Origin: a virus
Length of the DNA stretch: 20,379 nucleotides
Reading direction: 5' to 3' (one strand)
Virus record (IMG/VR): IMGVR_UViG_3300042691_037408
Span: 1-20,379 of that record
In this document: piece after piece, positions 12,990 through 18,779 of the stretch
Layout: every line of letters begins with the position of its first letter
Numbering within the stretch: the stretch's first letter is position 1
The notes under the pieces: generated by a model
The model's input: only the letters and a program-made list of their open reading frames with translations
Told to the model about the DNA's origin: nothing
Databases searched by the model: none
Made by a program: the position numbers and the translations under genes

Positions 12990-13334
12990 ATGAACGACGA
13001 GGAGATCAACAGAGCGATTGCGGAGCACTTGGGGTGGTCTGCAATTCGCATGAGCGCATTGTGGGAGTTTACTGAACCCGGAGAAGACCATCAGGTGCTT
13101 TGCGGTTTGAACCCGCAAGGGAACACGAGGGCTGTACCCAACTACTGCGGCGATCTGAACGCGATGCACGAGGCGGAGAAGGCGTTTACGAGCGTTCAGT
13201 GCAGCTTCTACACATACAGTATGCGCGAGGTGATTACGGAACATGATGCGTCCAGAAGGACGTGGCACGCCACCGCCCGCCAGCGAGCCGAGGCGTTTCT
13301 GAGGACGGTTGGAAAGTGGAGGGGTGAGGAATGA
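12990..13334 (+). CDS. Phage ABA-sandwich-like small protein
   Basis: A 114-residue protein with AAGGAG six nt before ATG 12990. The order INRAIAEHLGW, VPNYCGDLNAMHEAEKA, and ATARQRAEAFLRTVGKW is one I recognise as the phage ABA-sandwich family, small phage proteins of unknown biochemical role present in many tailed phages. First gene of the tiny-gene cluster. Its stop forms ATGA with the next start. No promoter was recognised between the terminator at 12968 and this gene, so transcription may come from read-through. Confidence 0.75.
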   Translation: MNDEEINRAIAEHLGWSAIRMSALWEFTEPGEDHQVLCGLNPQGNTRAVPNYCGDLNAMHEAEKAFTSVQCSFYTYSMREVITEHDASRRTWHATARQRAEAFLRTVGKWRGEE

Positions 13335-13549
13335 AAACCTATACGGTATCAGTTAAGGAGGAGGTCACGGGTTGGCGTGTGGCGTTGAGGGGTTATAGGA
13401 AGAGCAAGGATGAGGTGATGAAGATTGCGTGGGAATTCAGCCAACGTGCGACGTTGTGCGATGTGGTGGTGGACTGTGGTGGAAAGCACGTTGTGACCTA
13501 CCGAAATGGGCGGATGAAGGAGTTGAATGGGAAAGGGGTGAAGTTGTGA
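13331..13549 (+). CDS. Hypothetical 72-residue protein
   Basis: Begins MKTYTVSVKEEVTGWRVALR. Alternating strand-helix pattern: a strand pair (TYTVSVKEE, GWRVALRGY), a helix (SKDEVMKIAWEFSQRA), then strands (DVVVDCGGKHVVTY) and a basic end. Probably a compact alpha-beta domain. Family not recognised. A GGAGG lies about 8 nt before the ATG, which overlaps the previous stop as ATGA; the end overlaps the next gene as GTGA. Confidence 0.7.
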   Translation: MKTYTVSVKEEVTGWRVALRGYRKSKDEVMKIAWEFSQRATLCDVVVDCGGKHVVTYRNGRMKELNGKGVKL

Positions 13550-13785
13550 ACAACTGTCCCTATTGCGGATCCAATTTGCGTTATGACTGCCCTGTGGAGT
13601 GGCGGTGCGGCAGCGTGAGCGATGTATATCGCAGCCGGGATTGCTTGGTGAATGAGATTGGCCTGCTGAAGGATCGTGTGAAGCGGTTGGAGGAGGCTGG
13701 GGATGCAGCAATTCACGAGGCGTCTCACGGTCGAGAAAGTGACGCGTTGGAGGTTTGGAACCAAGCCAAGGAGGCCAAGCGATGA
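13546..13785 (+). CDS. Small zinc-ribbon-like protein with LEEAGDA module
   Basis: GTG start at 13546 in a GTGA overlap; 79 residues. The N-terminal part MNNCPYCGSNLRYDC, then WRCGS and RDCLVNEI, supplies Cys pairs suited to a zinc ribbon. A helix follows (EIGLLKDRVKRLEEAGDAA), and the end EVWNQAKEAKR resembles the end of the next protein. The DNA at 13687-13706 matches 13947-13966 in the next gene at 19 of 20 positions, so the tails may share an origin. Role unknown; Zn binding is inferred from Cys spacing. Confidence 0.7.
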   Translation: MNNCPYCGSNLRYDCPVEWRCGSVSDVYRSRDCLVNEIGLLKDRVKRLEEAGDAAIHEASHGRESDALEVWNQAKEAKR

Positions 13786-14033
13786 GCGACGGACTTACAC
13801 CGCGTGTTAGGTGCGCGATTTTCCGTGTTACCGGCCACGTTCCAACGGGAAACGAAAGTGTCGTGGCTGGGGTGGCATGCCAACTGGAGCGTGAGCTGCA
13901 GGACGCGAATCGACGAGTGGAGGAGCTGGAAGCCTACGCGAGGAAGTTGGAGGAGGCGGGGGATGCGATGCATCGATACTGCGACGCGATCTCTGCCCTC
14001 AAGTGGGAGAAAGCCAAGGAGGCAAACCCATGA
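13782..14033 (+). CDS. Small coiled-coil protein with LEEAGDA module
   Basis: ATG 13782 with a perfect AAGGAGG (13768-13774) seven nt upstream, inside the previous coding sequence; 83 residues. After a short N-terminal domain (PRVRCAIFRVTGHVPTG) comes a long coiled coil (ACQLERELQDANRRVEELE, then ARKLEEAGDAMHRY) and a tail ending WEKAKEANP. The tail mirrors that of the preceding gene. Function unknown. Confidence 0.7.
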   Translation: MSDGLTPRVRCAIFRVTGHVPTGNESVVAGVACQLERELQDANRRVEELEAYARKLEEAGDAMHRYCDAISALKWEKAKEANP

Positions 14034-14263
14034 CCATCCGCACCGAGATCAACGGCAACCCCTGCATCCTCACTTTCCCTGACGAAGGTGGTCAGACCCG
14101 CATCCGAGGGCGGGTGTGGCGTTGGGAGTATAGCCACGGGATGTTTGGCCTACTGAGGAAGGACGGTGAGCCGATGAGCATGAGCGCATGGCCTGGGGAG
14201 AAGCATCCGTTGTGGCGGGCTGTCCGGCGGTGGGAGAAGAGGAATAGAAAGGCAAAGCGATGA
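14030..14263 (+). CDS. Hypothetical 77-residue protein
   Basis: ATG 14030 in an ATGA overlap with AAGGAGG (14016-14022) seven nt upstream. The sequence MTIRTEINGNPCILTFPDE is followed by beta-like segments (TRIRGRVWRWEYSHGMFGLL) and a basic, Trp-rich helix (PLWRAVRRWEKRNRKAKR). Not recognised. The basic end could bind nucleic acid, but this is only a charge argument. Confidence 0.65.
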   Translation: MTIRTEINGNPCILTFPDEGGQTRIRGRVWRWEYSHGMFGLLRKDGEPMSMSAWPGEKHPLWRAVRRWEKRNRKAKR

Positions 14264-14472
14264 ACCATATTGGTGACGGCAACAAAATGGTGGGCGACAC
14301 GCCCAGGACGGATGCGGAGGCCAATGATCAATACTCTATGGTGCTGACGGGCAACGGATTGAGGCGTGCGCTGGTTCAATCCGACTTCGCCCGCCAACTG
14401 GAACGCGAGCTTCAGGAGGCTCAAGAGCGAATCCGGCAACTTGAGCTTTTGATTCAAACACAAACCAAATGA
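14260..14472 (+). CDS. Small coiled-coil protein (TPRTDA type)
   Basis: A 70-residue protein, MNHIGDGNKMVGDTPRTDAE, with a C-terminal coiled coil (SDFARQLERELQEAQERIRQ). I recognise the TPRTDA...ARxLERxL arrangement from many small phage proteins of unknown function. It shares the QLEREL segment with the protein at 13782. ATGA overlaps at both ends place it in the same coupled series. Confidence 0.7.
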   Translation: MNHIGDGNKMVGDTPRTDAEANDQYSMVLTGNGLRRALVQSDFARQLERELQEAQERIRQLELLIQTQTK

Positions 14473-14879
14473 ACAACACTATGAGTATTGAGGAGTTCTG
14501 TGGCCTACACGATGCGTGTGACGAGGGCCGCAAGTGGGCGTTGGAAAACTGCGTGTCGATGGAGGATGCGTGGGCGAAGCTGAAGCCTGAATGGTTGATC
14601 TGGGTTGCGACGCGCAAAGGTGTGCTGACGGATCGCGAGTTGAGGAAGTTTGCGGTGTGGTGTGCGCGACAGGTGCAGCATCTGATGACTGATCCGCGCA
14701 GTGTGGCTGCGTTGGACGTGGCGGAGAGACATGCTGAAGGGTTGGCAACAGATGAGGAGTTGGCTGCTGCGGGGGCTGCTGCGTGGGATGCTGCGGTGGA
14801 TGCTGCGGGGGATGCGAGGGATGCACAAGCAGCGTGGTTGCGGGAAAACACGAAGCCGAATTTCGGGAAAACCAAATGA
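14469..14879 (+). CDS. Conserved phage hypothetical protein with Ala-rich repeat tail
   Basis: A 136-residue protein. The N-terminal part (EEFCGLHDACDEGRKWALEN, KPEWLIWVATRKGVLTDREL, FAVWCARQVQHLM) is a helical domain that I recognise from memory as recurrent in phages and prophages. The C-terminal part is an Ala-rich helix with A-A-G-D/W repeats (ELAAAGAAAWDAAVDAAGDA). Its DNA (14761-14825) consists of near-repeats of GATGCTGCGG, which could expand or contract. Function unknown. Coupled to neighbours by ATGA overlaps. Confidence 0.7.
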   Translation: MNNTMSIEEFCGLHDACDEGRKWALENCVSMEDAWAKLKPEWLIWVATRKGVLTDRELRKFAVWCARQVQHLMTDPRSVAALDVAERHAEGLATDEELAAAGAAAWDAAVDAAGDARDAQAAWLRENTKPNFGKTK

Positions 14880-15463
14880 ACAACATGAAGAGAACACTGA
14901 TGGCAATGATGGTGGCCTACACAACGCAGGCCGCGACGGTGGTTCACACCGTGACGATCAACCCGACGCTCACTGATTGGAGCGTTACCAACCGGGTCCC
15001 GCAGTTCGATGGGAGACTCGGAAAGCTCCGCTCCGTCCAGGTGACGGTGGATGCTGAGGCTGCTGGCCAGTCGCAGTTCGTGAATCTGGACCTAGGATGG
15101 CGGATTCCGGTGGATTTGGCGGTGACGAACTCGGTGTCGGTGCGGGTAGGTGCGCTGGCGGCTGGTGAGTCGGTTGCGAGTGTTGCTAGGTATGTGCCCG
15201 CGTTTGGCGCGACCAACGTGACACCGTTCTCGGTGAGCCTGTCTGGCGCGGCGACGACCAACCGCAACCTCGGTCGGTGGATCGGGACGAACACGGTGCC
15301 TGTGGTGACGCAGGCCAGTGCGCGGACTTGGTACAGCGGACCGGGTGACTACCAATTGGCTTGGCGCACGGCAGCGAGCGCAGTGGCCACAGTGGCCTAC
15401 ACGTTCGATGGCAAGTGTGAGGACGACGACAAGGGCTCCGACAAAGACAAGGACGGACGATGA
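14876..15463 (+). CDS. Exported beta-sandwich protein, choice-of-anchor-like
   Basis: A 195-residue protein from ATG 14876. Residues 1-19 look like a Sec signal peptide: KR at 5-6, a hydrophobic core LMAMMVAY, and a cleavage-type TQA-A. The mature part is Ser/Thr/Val-rich and beta-like. VPQFDGRLGKLRSVQVTVD resembles the start of choice-of-anchor E-type domains in bacterial secreted proteins. No PEP-CTERM or sortase signal follows; the end is a charged tail (EDDDKGSDKDKDGR). It differs sharply from its cytoplasmic-type neighbours. It could be a cargo gene acting at the cell surface or in the periplasm, or a virion decoration. Export is fairly clear; the domain match is from memory. Confidence 0.65.
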   Translation: MNNMKRTLMAMMVAYTTQAATVVHTVTINPTLTDWSVTNRVPQFDGRLGKLRSVQVTVDAEAAGQSQFVNLDLGWRIPVDLAVTNSVSVRVGALAAGESVASVARYVPAFGATNVTPFSVSLSGAATTNRNLGRWIGTNTVPVVTQASARTWYSGPGDYQLAWRTAASAVATVAYTFDGKCEDDDKGSDKDKDGR

Positions 15464-15696
15464 GCGAGCAAATCAACGACGGAGGACCGGCGTTTCCTGC
15501 ACCGCCTAGTCATCTATCATGCGGTATGTCCATGCGTGATTACTTCGCGGCGAAGGCGATGCAGGCAATCGTTGAGTCGGTACTCAGTAACCCAACAAGA
15601 CGAGGGCTAGATACCAAACTTAATTGTGATTGCGTTGCGTTGGACTCCTTCGAAATCGCTGACGCCATGCTCAAAGCCCGTGGAGGTGCGAAATGA
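15460..15696 (+). CDS. Conserved small phage protein (NDGGPAFP type)
   Basis: A 78-residue protein, MSEQINDGGPAFPAPP, then GMSMRDYFAAKAMQAIVES and EIADAMLKAR. I recognise the order NDGGPAFP...GMSxRDYFAAKAMQ...AIADAMLKAR from very many phages and prophages; its role is not established as far as I know. An AAGGAC-like site precedes the start, which overlaps the previous stop as ATGA. Confidence 0.8.
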   Translation: MSEQINDGGPAFPAPPSHLSCGMSMRDYFAAKAMQAIVESVLSNPTRRGLDTKLNCDCVALDSFEIADAMLKARGGAK

Positions 15697-15839
15697 GCAA
15701 GACCTGCGAGTTCTGCGGAGCCTGCGTCGCGACCATCGCCGCATCGTTTGCGGACTATGAGTGCGGGACGACATGGTCCAAGATCGATGGTTGGGAACGA
15801 TCCATGCGATGCCGCAAGGCCGCGAAAGGAGATGAGTGA
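15693..15839 (+). CDS. 48-residue zinc-ribbon-like protein
   Basis: ATG 15693 in an ATGA overlap with GGAGG upstream. MSKTCEFCGACVATIAAS gives C-x2-C-x2-C, followed by YECGTTW and a last Cys in RSMRCRK. The pattern C-x2-C, xCG, W, R-x2-C resembles the zinc-ribbon part of the protein at 13546, so the two may be distant paralogues. Last gene of the rightward cluster; its stop lies 9 nt from the stop of the converging minus-strand gene. Confidence 0.6.
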   Translation: MSKTCEFCGACVATIAASFADYECGTTWSKIDGWERSMRCRKAAKGDE

Positions 15840-15848
15840 AATCCCTGC

Positions 15849-16319
15849 TCAACGATACCTAGCAGTCTTGTCCGCAATCGCCTTCGGCTGACTGACGAAT
15901 TGCTTACCAGACCTGAGGCCAGCTCTCTTCGCGGAGCTGGTCGCTGCGTACTCACTACTGCTCAAAGCCTCCCTGGCCTTCTTTGGTAGGTATCGCTCCC
16001 CGGTAGCCTTCGGGCCAAGCACCGAGTTCTTCCCGCTCTTTGTGCCCCAGTTCTCACGAGTCCACTTGGAGAGGCTGTTGGAAGCCTTCTTGGCACCCTT
16101 GTACGTTCCGCCAGCCTTCTTGTAGCGCAGAGTGGCAAGTTGCGCTTTCCTGGCGCTCCATTGCCCTGGCTTCCCACCTTTGGATGACGCTTTTACCTCT
16201 CGGACGATTCGCTTCCAAAGGCTCTGGTTCCCTCTCAATGCAGTGGTCACGCCAGCCATGGTACGGCCGTGACCACCACCGATCAAGGTTCCCGGATCAC
16301 TCAGAGCAAGGCTTCCCAA
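15849..16319 (-). CDS. DUF5872-like protein
   Basis: Up to 156 residues from TTG 16319. An internal ATG at 16259 (MAGVTTALRGNQ) is an alternative start and neither has a clear Shine-Dalgarno. The body matches what I remember of DUF5872: GGKPGQWSARKAQLATLRYK, then SLSKWTRENWGTKSGKNS, VLGPKATGERYLPKKAR, EYAATSSAKR and GKQFVSQPKAIADKTARYR. This family occurs in phages and in large eukaryotic DNA viruses. It is short, Lys/Arg-rich and lacks a known activity, and a DNA-associated or virion-packaged basic protein is possible. It overlaps the upstream gene by 23 nt and ends the leftward operon. Confidence 0.75.
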   Translation of the reverse strand: MGSLALSDPGTLIGGGHGRTMAGVTTALRGNQSLWKRIVREVKASSKGGKPGQWSARKAQLATLRYKKAGGTYKGAKKASNSLSKWTRENWGTKSGKNSVLGPKATGERYLPKKAREALSSSEYAATSSAKRAGLRSGKQFVSQPKAIADKTARYR

Positions 16320-16497
16320 ATGAAACTAGGCAATTGAGTCCTGACCAGAGCTGGGTGTATCGACCCCCGTGCTGTTTGCTCAGATACTCGGCCAGCTCAG
16401 CCAGCTCCTCCTGGTAGGCATCGTTCTTCTCAAGCACGGCATGCCCCACCTCCTCCATCATCCCGTGATCATTCTCGACCAAAACCTGCAGAGTCAT
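16297..16497 (-). CDS. Hypothetical 66-residue protein
   Basis: ATG 16497, forming ATGA with the stop of the preceding small gene. Helical sequence with an acidic amphipathic helix (DAYQEELAELAEYLSKQHGG) and a Cys-containing tail (LNCLVSFGKPCSE). The last ~8 residues overlap the next gene. Not recognised. Confidence 0.6.
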   Translation of the reverse strand: MTLQVLVENDHGMMEEVGHAVLEKNDAYQEELAELAEYLSKQHGGRYTQLWSGLNCLVSFGKPCSE

Positions 16498-16649
16498 TCT
16501 TCAACGCTTTCTATTGTAACCGGACACCCCATTCGGGAAGAGAGCAGCACAGCCCAGACGACCCTGGAATCTGCGCCGCTCCCAATACCAAGCATGCTTT
16601 CACCGCACAGTACGCCACGGCATGTGAACAGGACGTGATATCGCTTCAT
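16494..16649 (-). CDS. 51-residue small protein
   Basis: ATG 16649 to a TGA that overlaps the following ATG (ATGA). The product MKRYHVLFTCRGVLCGESML continues SGADSRVVWAVLLSSRMGCP and ends in VTIESVEE. Strand-helix pattern with three Cys; not recognised. Evidence is the overlap and a natural-looking composition. A 39-nt gap separates it from the gene upstream, with GAGGAAGGG in that gap but too far from the ATG for a normal Shine-Dalgarno. Confidence 0.5.
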   Translation of the reverse strand: MKRYHVLFTCRGVLCGESMLGIGSGADSRVVWAVLLSSRMGCPVTIESVEE

Positions 16650-16688
16650 GAGGCGGCGGGTTGTACAGACCCTTCCTCACCCACGCAA

Positions 16689-16877
16689 TCACTGGTCCAT
16701 TCCAAGGACACCGTGGAACCCAACCCACTTCCGACGGACGCATCTCTTGATGAGATCCGGAGCCTCCTGCTTGATCGCAGAGAAGCTCCACGCCGCATTG
16801 TCCCGCTCCTCCTTGCTCACAGGGCCAGGCTTCTTCGTGGATCGGACGTACTGCTGGTAAACGAATTCCTTGCTCAT
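16689..16877 (-). CDS. Hypothetical 62-residue basic protein
   Basis: Begins MSKEFVYQQYVRSTKKPGPV, then a helix (SFSAIKQEAPDLIKRCVRRK) and a short tail. The start overlaps the ParB-like stop as ATGA, so it is probably translated with it. Not recognised. The pattern IKQEAPDLI followed by basic residues suggests a small domain, but no function follows. Confidence 0.6.
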   Translation of the reverse strand: MSKEFVYQQYVRSTKKPGPVSKEERDNAAWSFSAIKQEAPDLIKRCVRRKWVGFHGVLGMDQ

Positions 16878-17704
16878 GATGCCTTCACGCTATCAAGGAT
16901 GATGCGCTTCGCCCATGGGAAGGTGGAGTCAATGAGCGCATCGGTCACCCTGACTCGCGGATTGGAGATGAACTCATTGCTGAACACCAAGCGTGCGCGA
17001 GTCATCAACTCAGCACATGACTCGGTGGTCGAGATGCCGCGGTCGGAGGTGATCATGCGCTCGAACGCCTTGGCCTCAACGGTCATCCGGTCGTAGTTCT
17101 TCCGAAGCAGCGCCATGTACTGCTCGATGACGTGATTGGTGGATCCATTCTCAATCATGCACAGTACAGCCGCGAGCCTCACAGCATTGGATGTGATCGT
17201 CTTGCGGAGTGTGCCCGCTGCGGCCTCTTCGAGCAGTATGATGTGGTAGGAAAGTTTGCTACCAAGCATCTTCTTGATCTGATCCGGAGACGGCGTGTTC
17301 TGTCCGTAGGCGATGTAGGCGGCAAAGCGCAGCACCTGGCCGGACATCTGGCTCACACCCAGCAAGTCCTCCGTCTTGCGCTTCACGCCGATGTCGATGA
17401 CCTCAAAGGCATCAACCGGCATCCCCAGCACGACAAGGGCTTCTACCGTCCTGCCGCTCTGGATGATGGCATTGAGGCGATGGTGGCCGTCCCGAAGGCC
17501 GCCCTTCACGTCGAAGCCGATGCCCTGGCTGGTCACACGCCACTCACCGCGCTCAATCGCCTTGGCGAGGTAGTTGACGTGGGTCTTGCGGAGCCTCCGA
17601 TTGCCGGGGCTTGTCTGGAGAAGGCAGTCGGCAATGTCAGGGGAGATCGACGCCGTAAACGAAGTGGGCTTGTCGGCGACCAGTTTCTCGTACCATTTGC
17701 TCAT
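16874..17704 (-). CDS. ParB-like N-terminal domain protein
   Basis: A 276-residue protein. The N-terminal part contains NRRLRKTHVNYLAKAIERGE (residues ~35-54) and GLRDGHHRLNAIIQSGR (69-85). The G-x-x-DGHHRL segment is the core motif of ParB/sulfiredoxin-like domains, which bind nucleotides and in some phage proteins cleave DNA. The rest is helical with no ParB-type HTH that I can see, so chromosome-partition ParB is unlikely. Similar single-domain proteins are frequent in phages with unclear roles. ATGA overlaps join it to both neighbours. Possible roles are a DNA nuclease or a modifier of host functions. Confidence 0.75.
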   Translation of the reverse strand: MSKWYEKLVADKPTSFTASISPDIADCLLQTSPGNRRLRKTHVNYLAKAIERGEWRVTSQGIGFDVKGGLRDGHHRLNAIIQSGRTVEALVVLGMPVDAFEVIDIGVKRKTEDLLGVSQMSGQVLRFAAYIAYGQNTPSPDQIKKMLGSKLSYHIILLEEAAAGTLRKTITSNAVRLAAVLCMIENGSTNHVIEQYMALLRKNYDRMTVEAKAFERMITSDRGISTTESCAELMTRARLVFSNEFISNPRVRVTDALIDSTFPWAKRIILDSVKAS

Positions 17705-18006
17705 GCTGCACCTCCGACCTTGGAAGCGCGGCGTTGGCGGCCAGCCTCGTGTTTGTTGATGCGGATGCCAGCCAGTCGGTTGGCGTTGCGGATGTGCCAG
17801 CGAGGCCCCGGCTTGGTGCCTTCCTGAGCCTCATCCTTGCAGAATGAGTACCGACCATTGAGGTTGGCAATCTGCCAGGAACGCTTGAACGACAGGTGGG
17901 ATTTCGCACCGCGGATGGCGCTCCAGGCTTCAGCCCGTTTGGCCATCAGGATGCCGAGCATCTGCTTACTTACTGTTGGATCAGTGATCTTCATCGCCCT
18001 GGACAT
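17701..18006 (-). CDS. Hypothetical basic protein, first gene of the leftward ParB operon
   Basis: A 101-residue protein starting at ATG 18006 (MSRAMKITDPTVSKQM) or the second ATG at 17994. Strongly basic, with AWSAIRGAKSHLSFKRSWQI in the middle and an Arg/Lys-rich end (KHEAGRQRRASKVGG). No family recognised; DNA or RNA binding is suggested by charge only. It diverges from the SSB-like gene across a 98-nt intergenic region holding an inverted repeat. Confidence 0.6.
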   Translation of the reverse strand: MSRAMKITDPTVSKQMLGILMAKRAEAWSAIRGAKSHLSFKRSWQIANLNGRYSFCKDEAQEGTKPGPRWHIRNANRLAGIRINKHEAGRQRRASKVGGAA

Positions 18007-18010
18007 TGGA

Positions 18011-18031
18011 TGACCACCACACGTTTGGTCA
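18011..18031. promoter_or_regulatory. Inverted repeat, candidate operator
   Basis: TGACCA (18011-18016) and TGGTCA (18026-18031) form a 6-bp perfect inverted repeat with 9 nt between. It starts 5 nt upstream of the leftward start codon at 18006, in the divergent region between the ParB operon and the SSB-like gene, so a bound protein could block leftward transcription or translation. Confidence 0.35.
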
Positions 18032-18066
18032 AGGATTAAACGCCACGAAAATAGATACCATAAAAG

Positions 18067-18095
18067 TTGACACCAATCGCTACATCAGCCACGCT
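18067..18095 (+). promoter_or_regulatory. Possible promoter of the SSB-like gene
   Basis: A consensus -35 TTGACA (18067-18072) starts 38 nt before ATG 18105, the same distance class as the leaderless promoters elsewhere (35-39 nt). The expected -10 place reads CACGCT (18090-18095), which is poor, so use would need an activator or a phage-modified polymerase. Confidence 0.3.
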
Positions 18096-18104
18096 CTTCG
18101 CACC

Positions 18105-18773
18105 ATGAAATTGGAAACTGTATCTGAATCCATCAACTACGCGAAGGGTCAACCACTCCCCGGTCTTACCGGCAAGGTCGTCAAGGTCTGGACACAAGAC
18201 GCCAAGCAGAGGACGGACGGTGAGGAGTACCTGAAGCAGGGAATCGTCATCGCTGACCTCAATGCCCCGAAGACCGAGGTCACCGTCAACTTCTACGACC
18301 ATGCTGCCTACGGAAACGACATCGTCGGCAAGGTCGTCATCATCACCCCTGGCCCCAAGGGCGGCCTGAAGTCGGCTGGTCCGTGGAAGGAGAAGTTCTA
18401 CGTGGACTGCTCCAAGGCCTGCGACGTGACCTTTGAGGGCGCGTCCCAAGGGGCCACTCCACGCCCTGCGCCATCCCCTGCTCCCGCTGCCCAGAGGCCT
18501 GCGGCTCCCGCTGCACCTGCCCGTGCGGTGACCAGGACCACCTGGCGCGAGCATGCCAGCGCACAGGGCCAGATCATCCGCATCGCCCTTGCTGAAGCGC
18601 GGCAGATTGCCCGTGAGATCGAGATGGAAGGCGGCATGGATGGAGGCGGGCTCTCCAGCGACAACCTGGTGGCCATGGCAATGAACATCGTCATCTCCGG
18701 CGAACGCTCCGGACTGAGCATCGACTCCACTCTGGGCGCTGCTCCTGAGGTTGAAGACAACATGAAGTTCTGA
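18105..18773 (+). CDS. SSB-like OB-fold single-stranded DNA-binding protein (putative)
   Basis: A 222-residue protein from ATG 18105; an in-frame TTG at 18006 would add an unnatural leader. Residues ~10-110 form a beta-rich domain (LTGKVVKVWTQDAKQRTDGE, GIVIADLNAPKTEVTVNFYD, GKVVIIT) resembling an OB fold. A Pro/Ala linker follows (PRPAPSPAPAAQRPAAP), then a helical part, and the protein ends EVEDNMKF, acidic with a final Phe like the protein-docking tip of bacterial SSB. Such proteins coat ssDNA during replication and recombination. The Rad50-like gene follows 6 nt after the stop, which supports a recombination role. The helical C-terminal half is not typical of SSB, so another OB-fold DNA-binding protein is possible. 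Confidence 0.6.
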   Translation: MKLETVSESINYAKGQPLPGLTGKVVKVWTQDAKQRTDGEEYLKQGIVIADLNAPKTEVTVNFYDHAAYGNDIVGKVVIITPGPKGGLKSAGPWKEKFYVDCSKACDVTFEGASQGATPRPAPSPAPAAQRPAAPAAPARAVTRTTWREHASAQGQIIRIALAEARQIAREIEMEGGMDGGGLSSDNLVAMAMNIVISGERSGLSIDSTLGAAPEVEDNMKF

Positions 18774-18779
18774 TCTGAC

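Noticed and set aside
15844-15869. Bidirectional terminator between the converging operons (CTGCT...AGCAG)
   Set aside because: Only a 5-bp mixed stem with a long loop and no T-tract on either side.
16600-16692. A 30-codon frame from GTG 16692 in a GTGA overlap
   Set aside because: It overlaps the better 51-residue gene by 50 nt, is Pro-rich and very short; the overlap alone is weak evidence.
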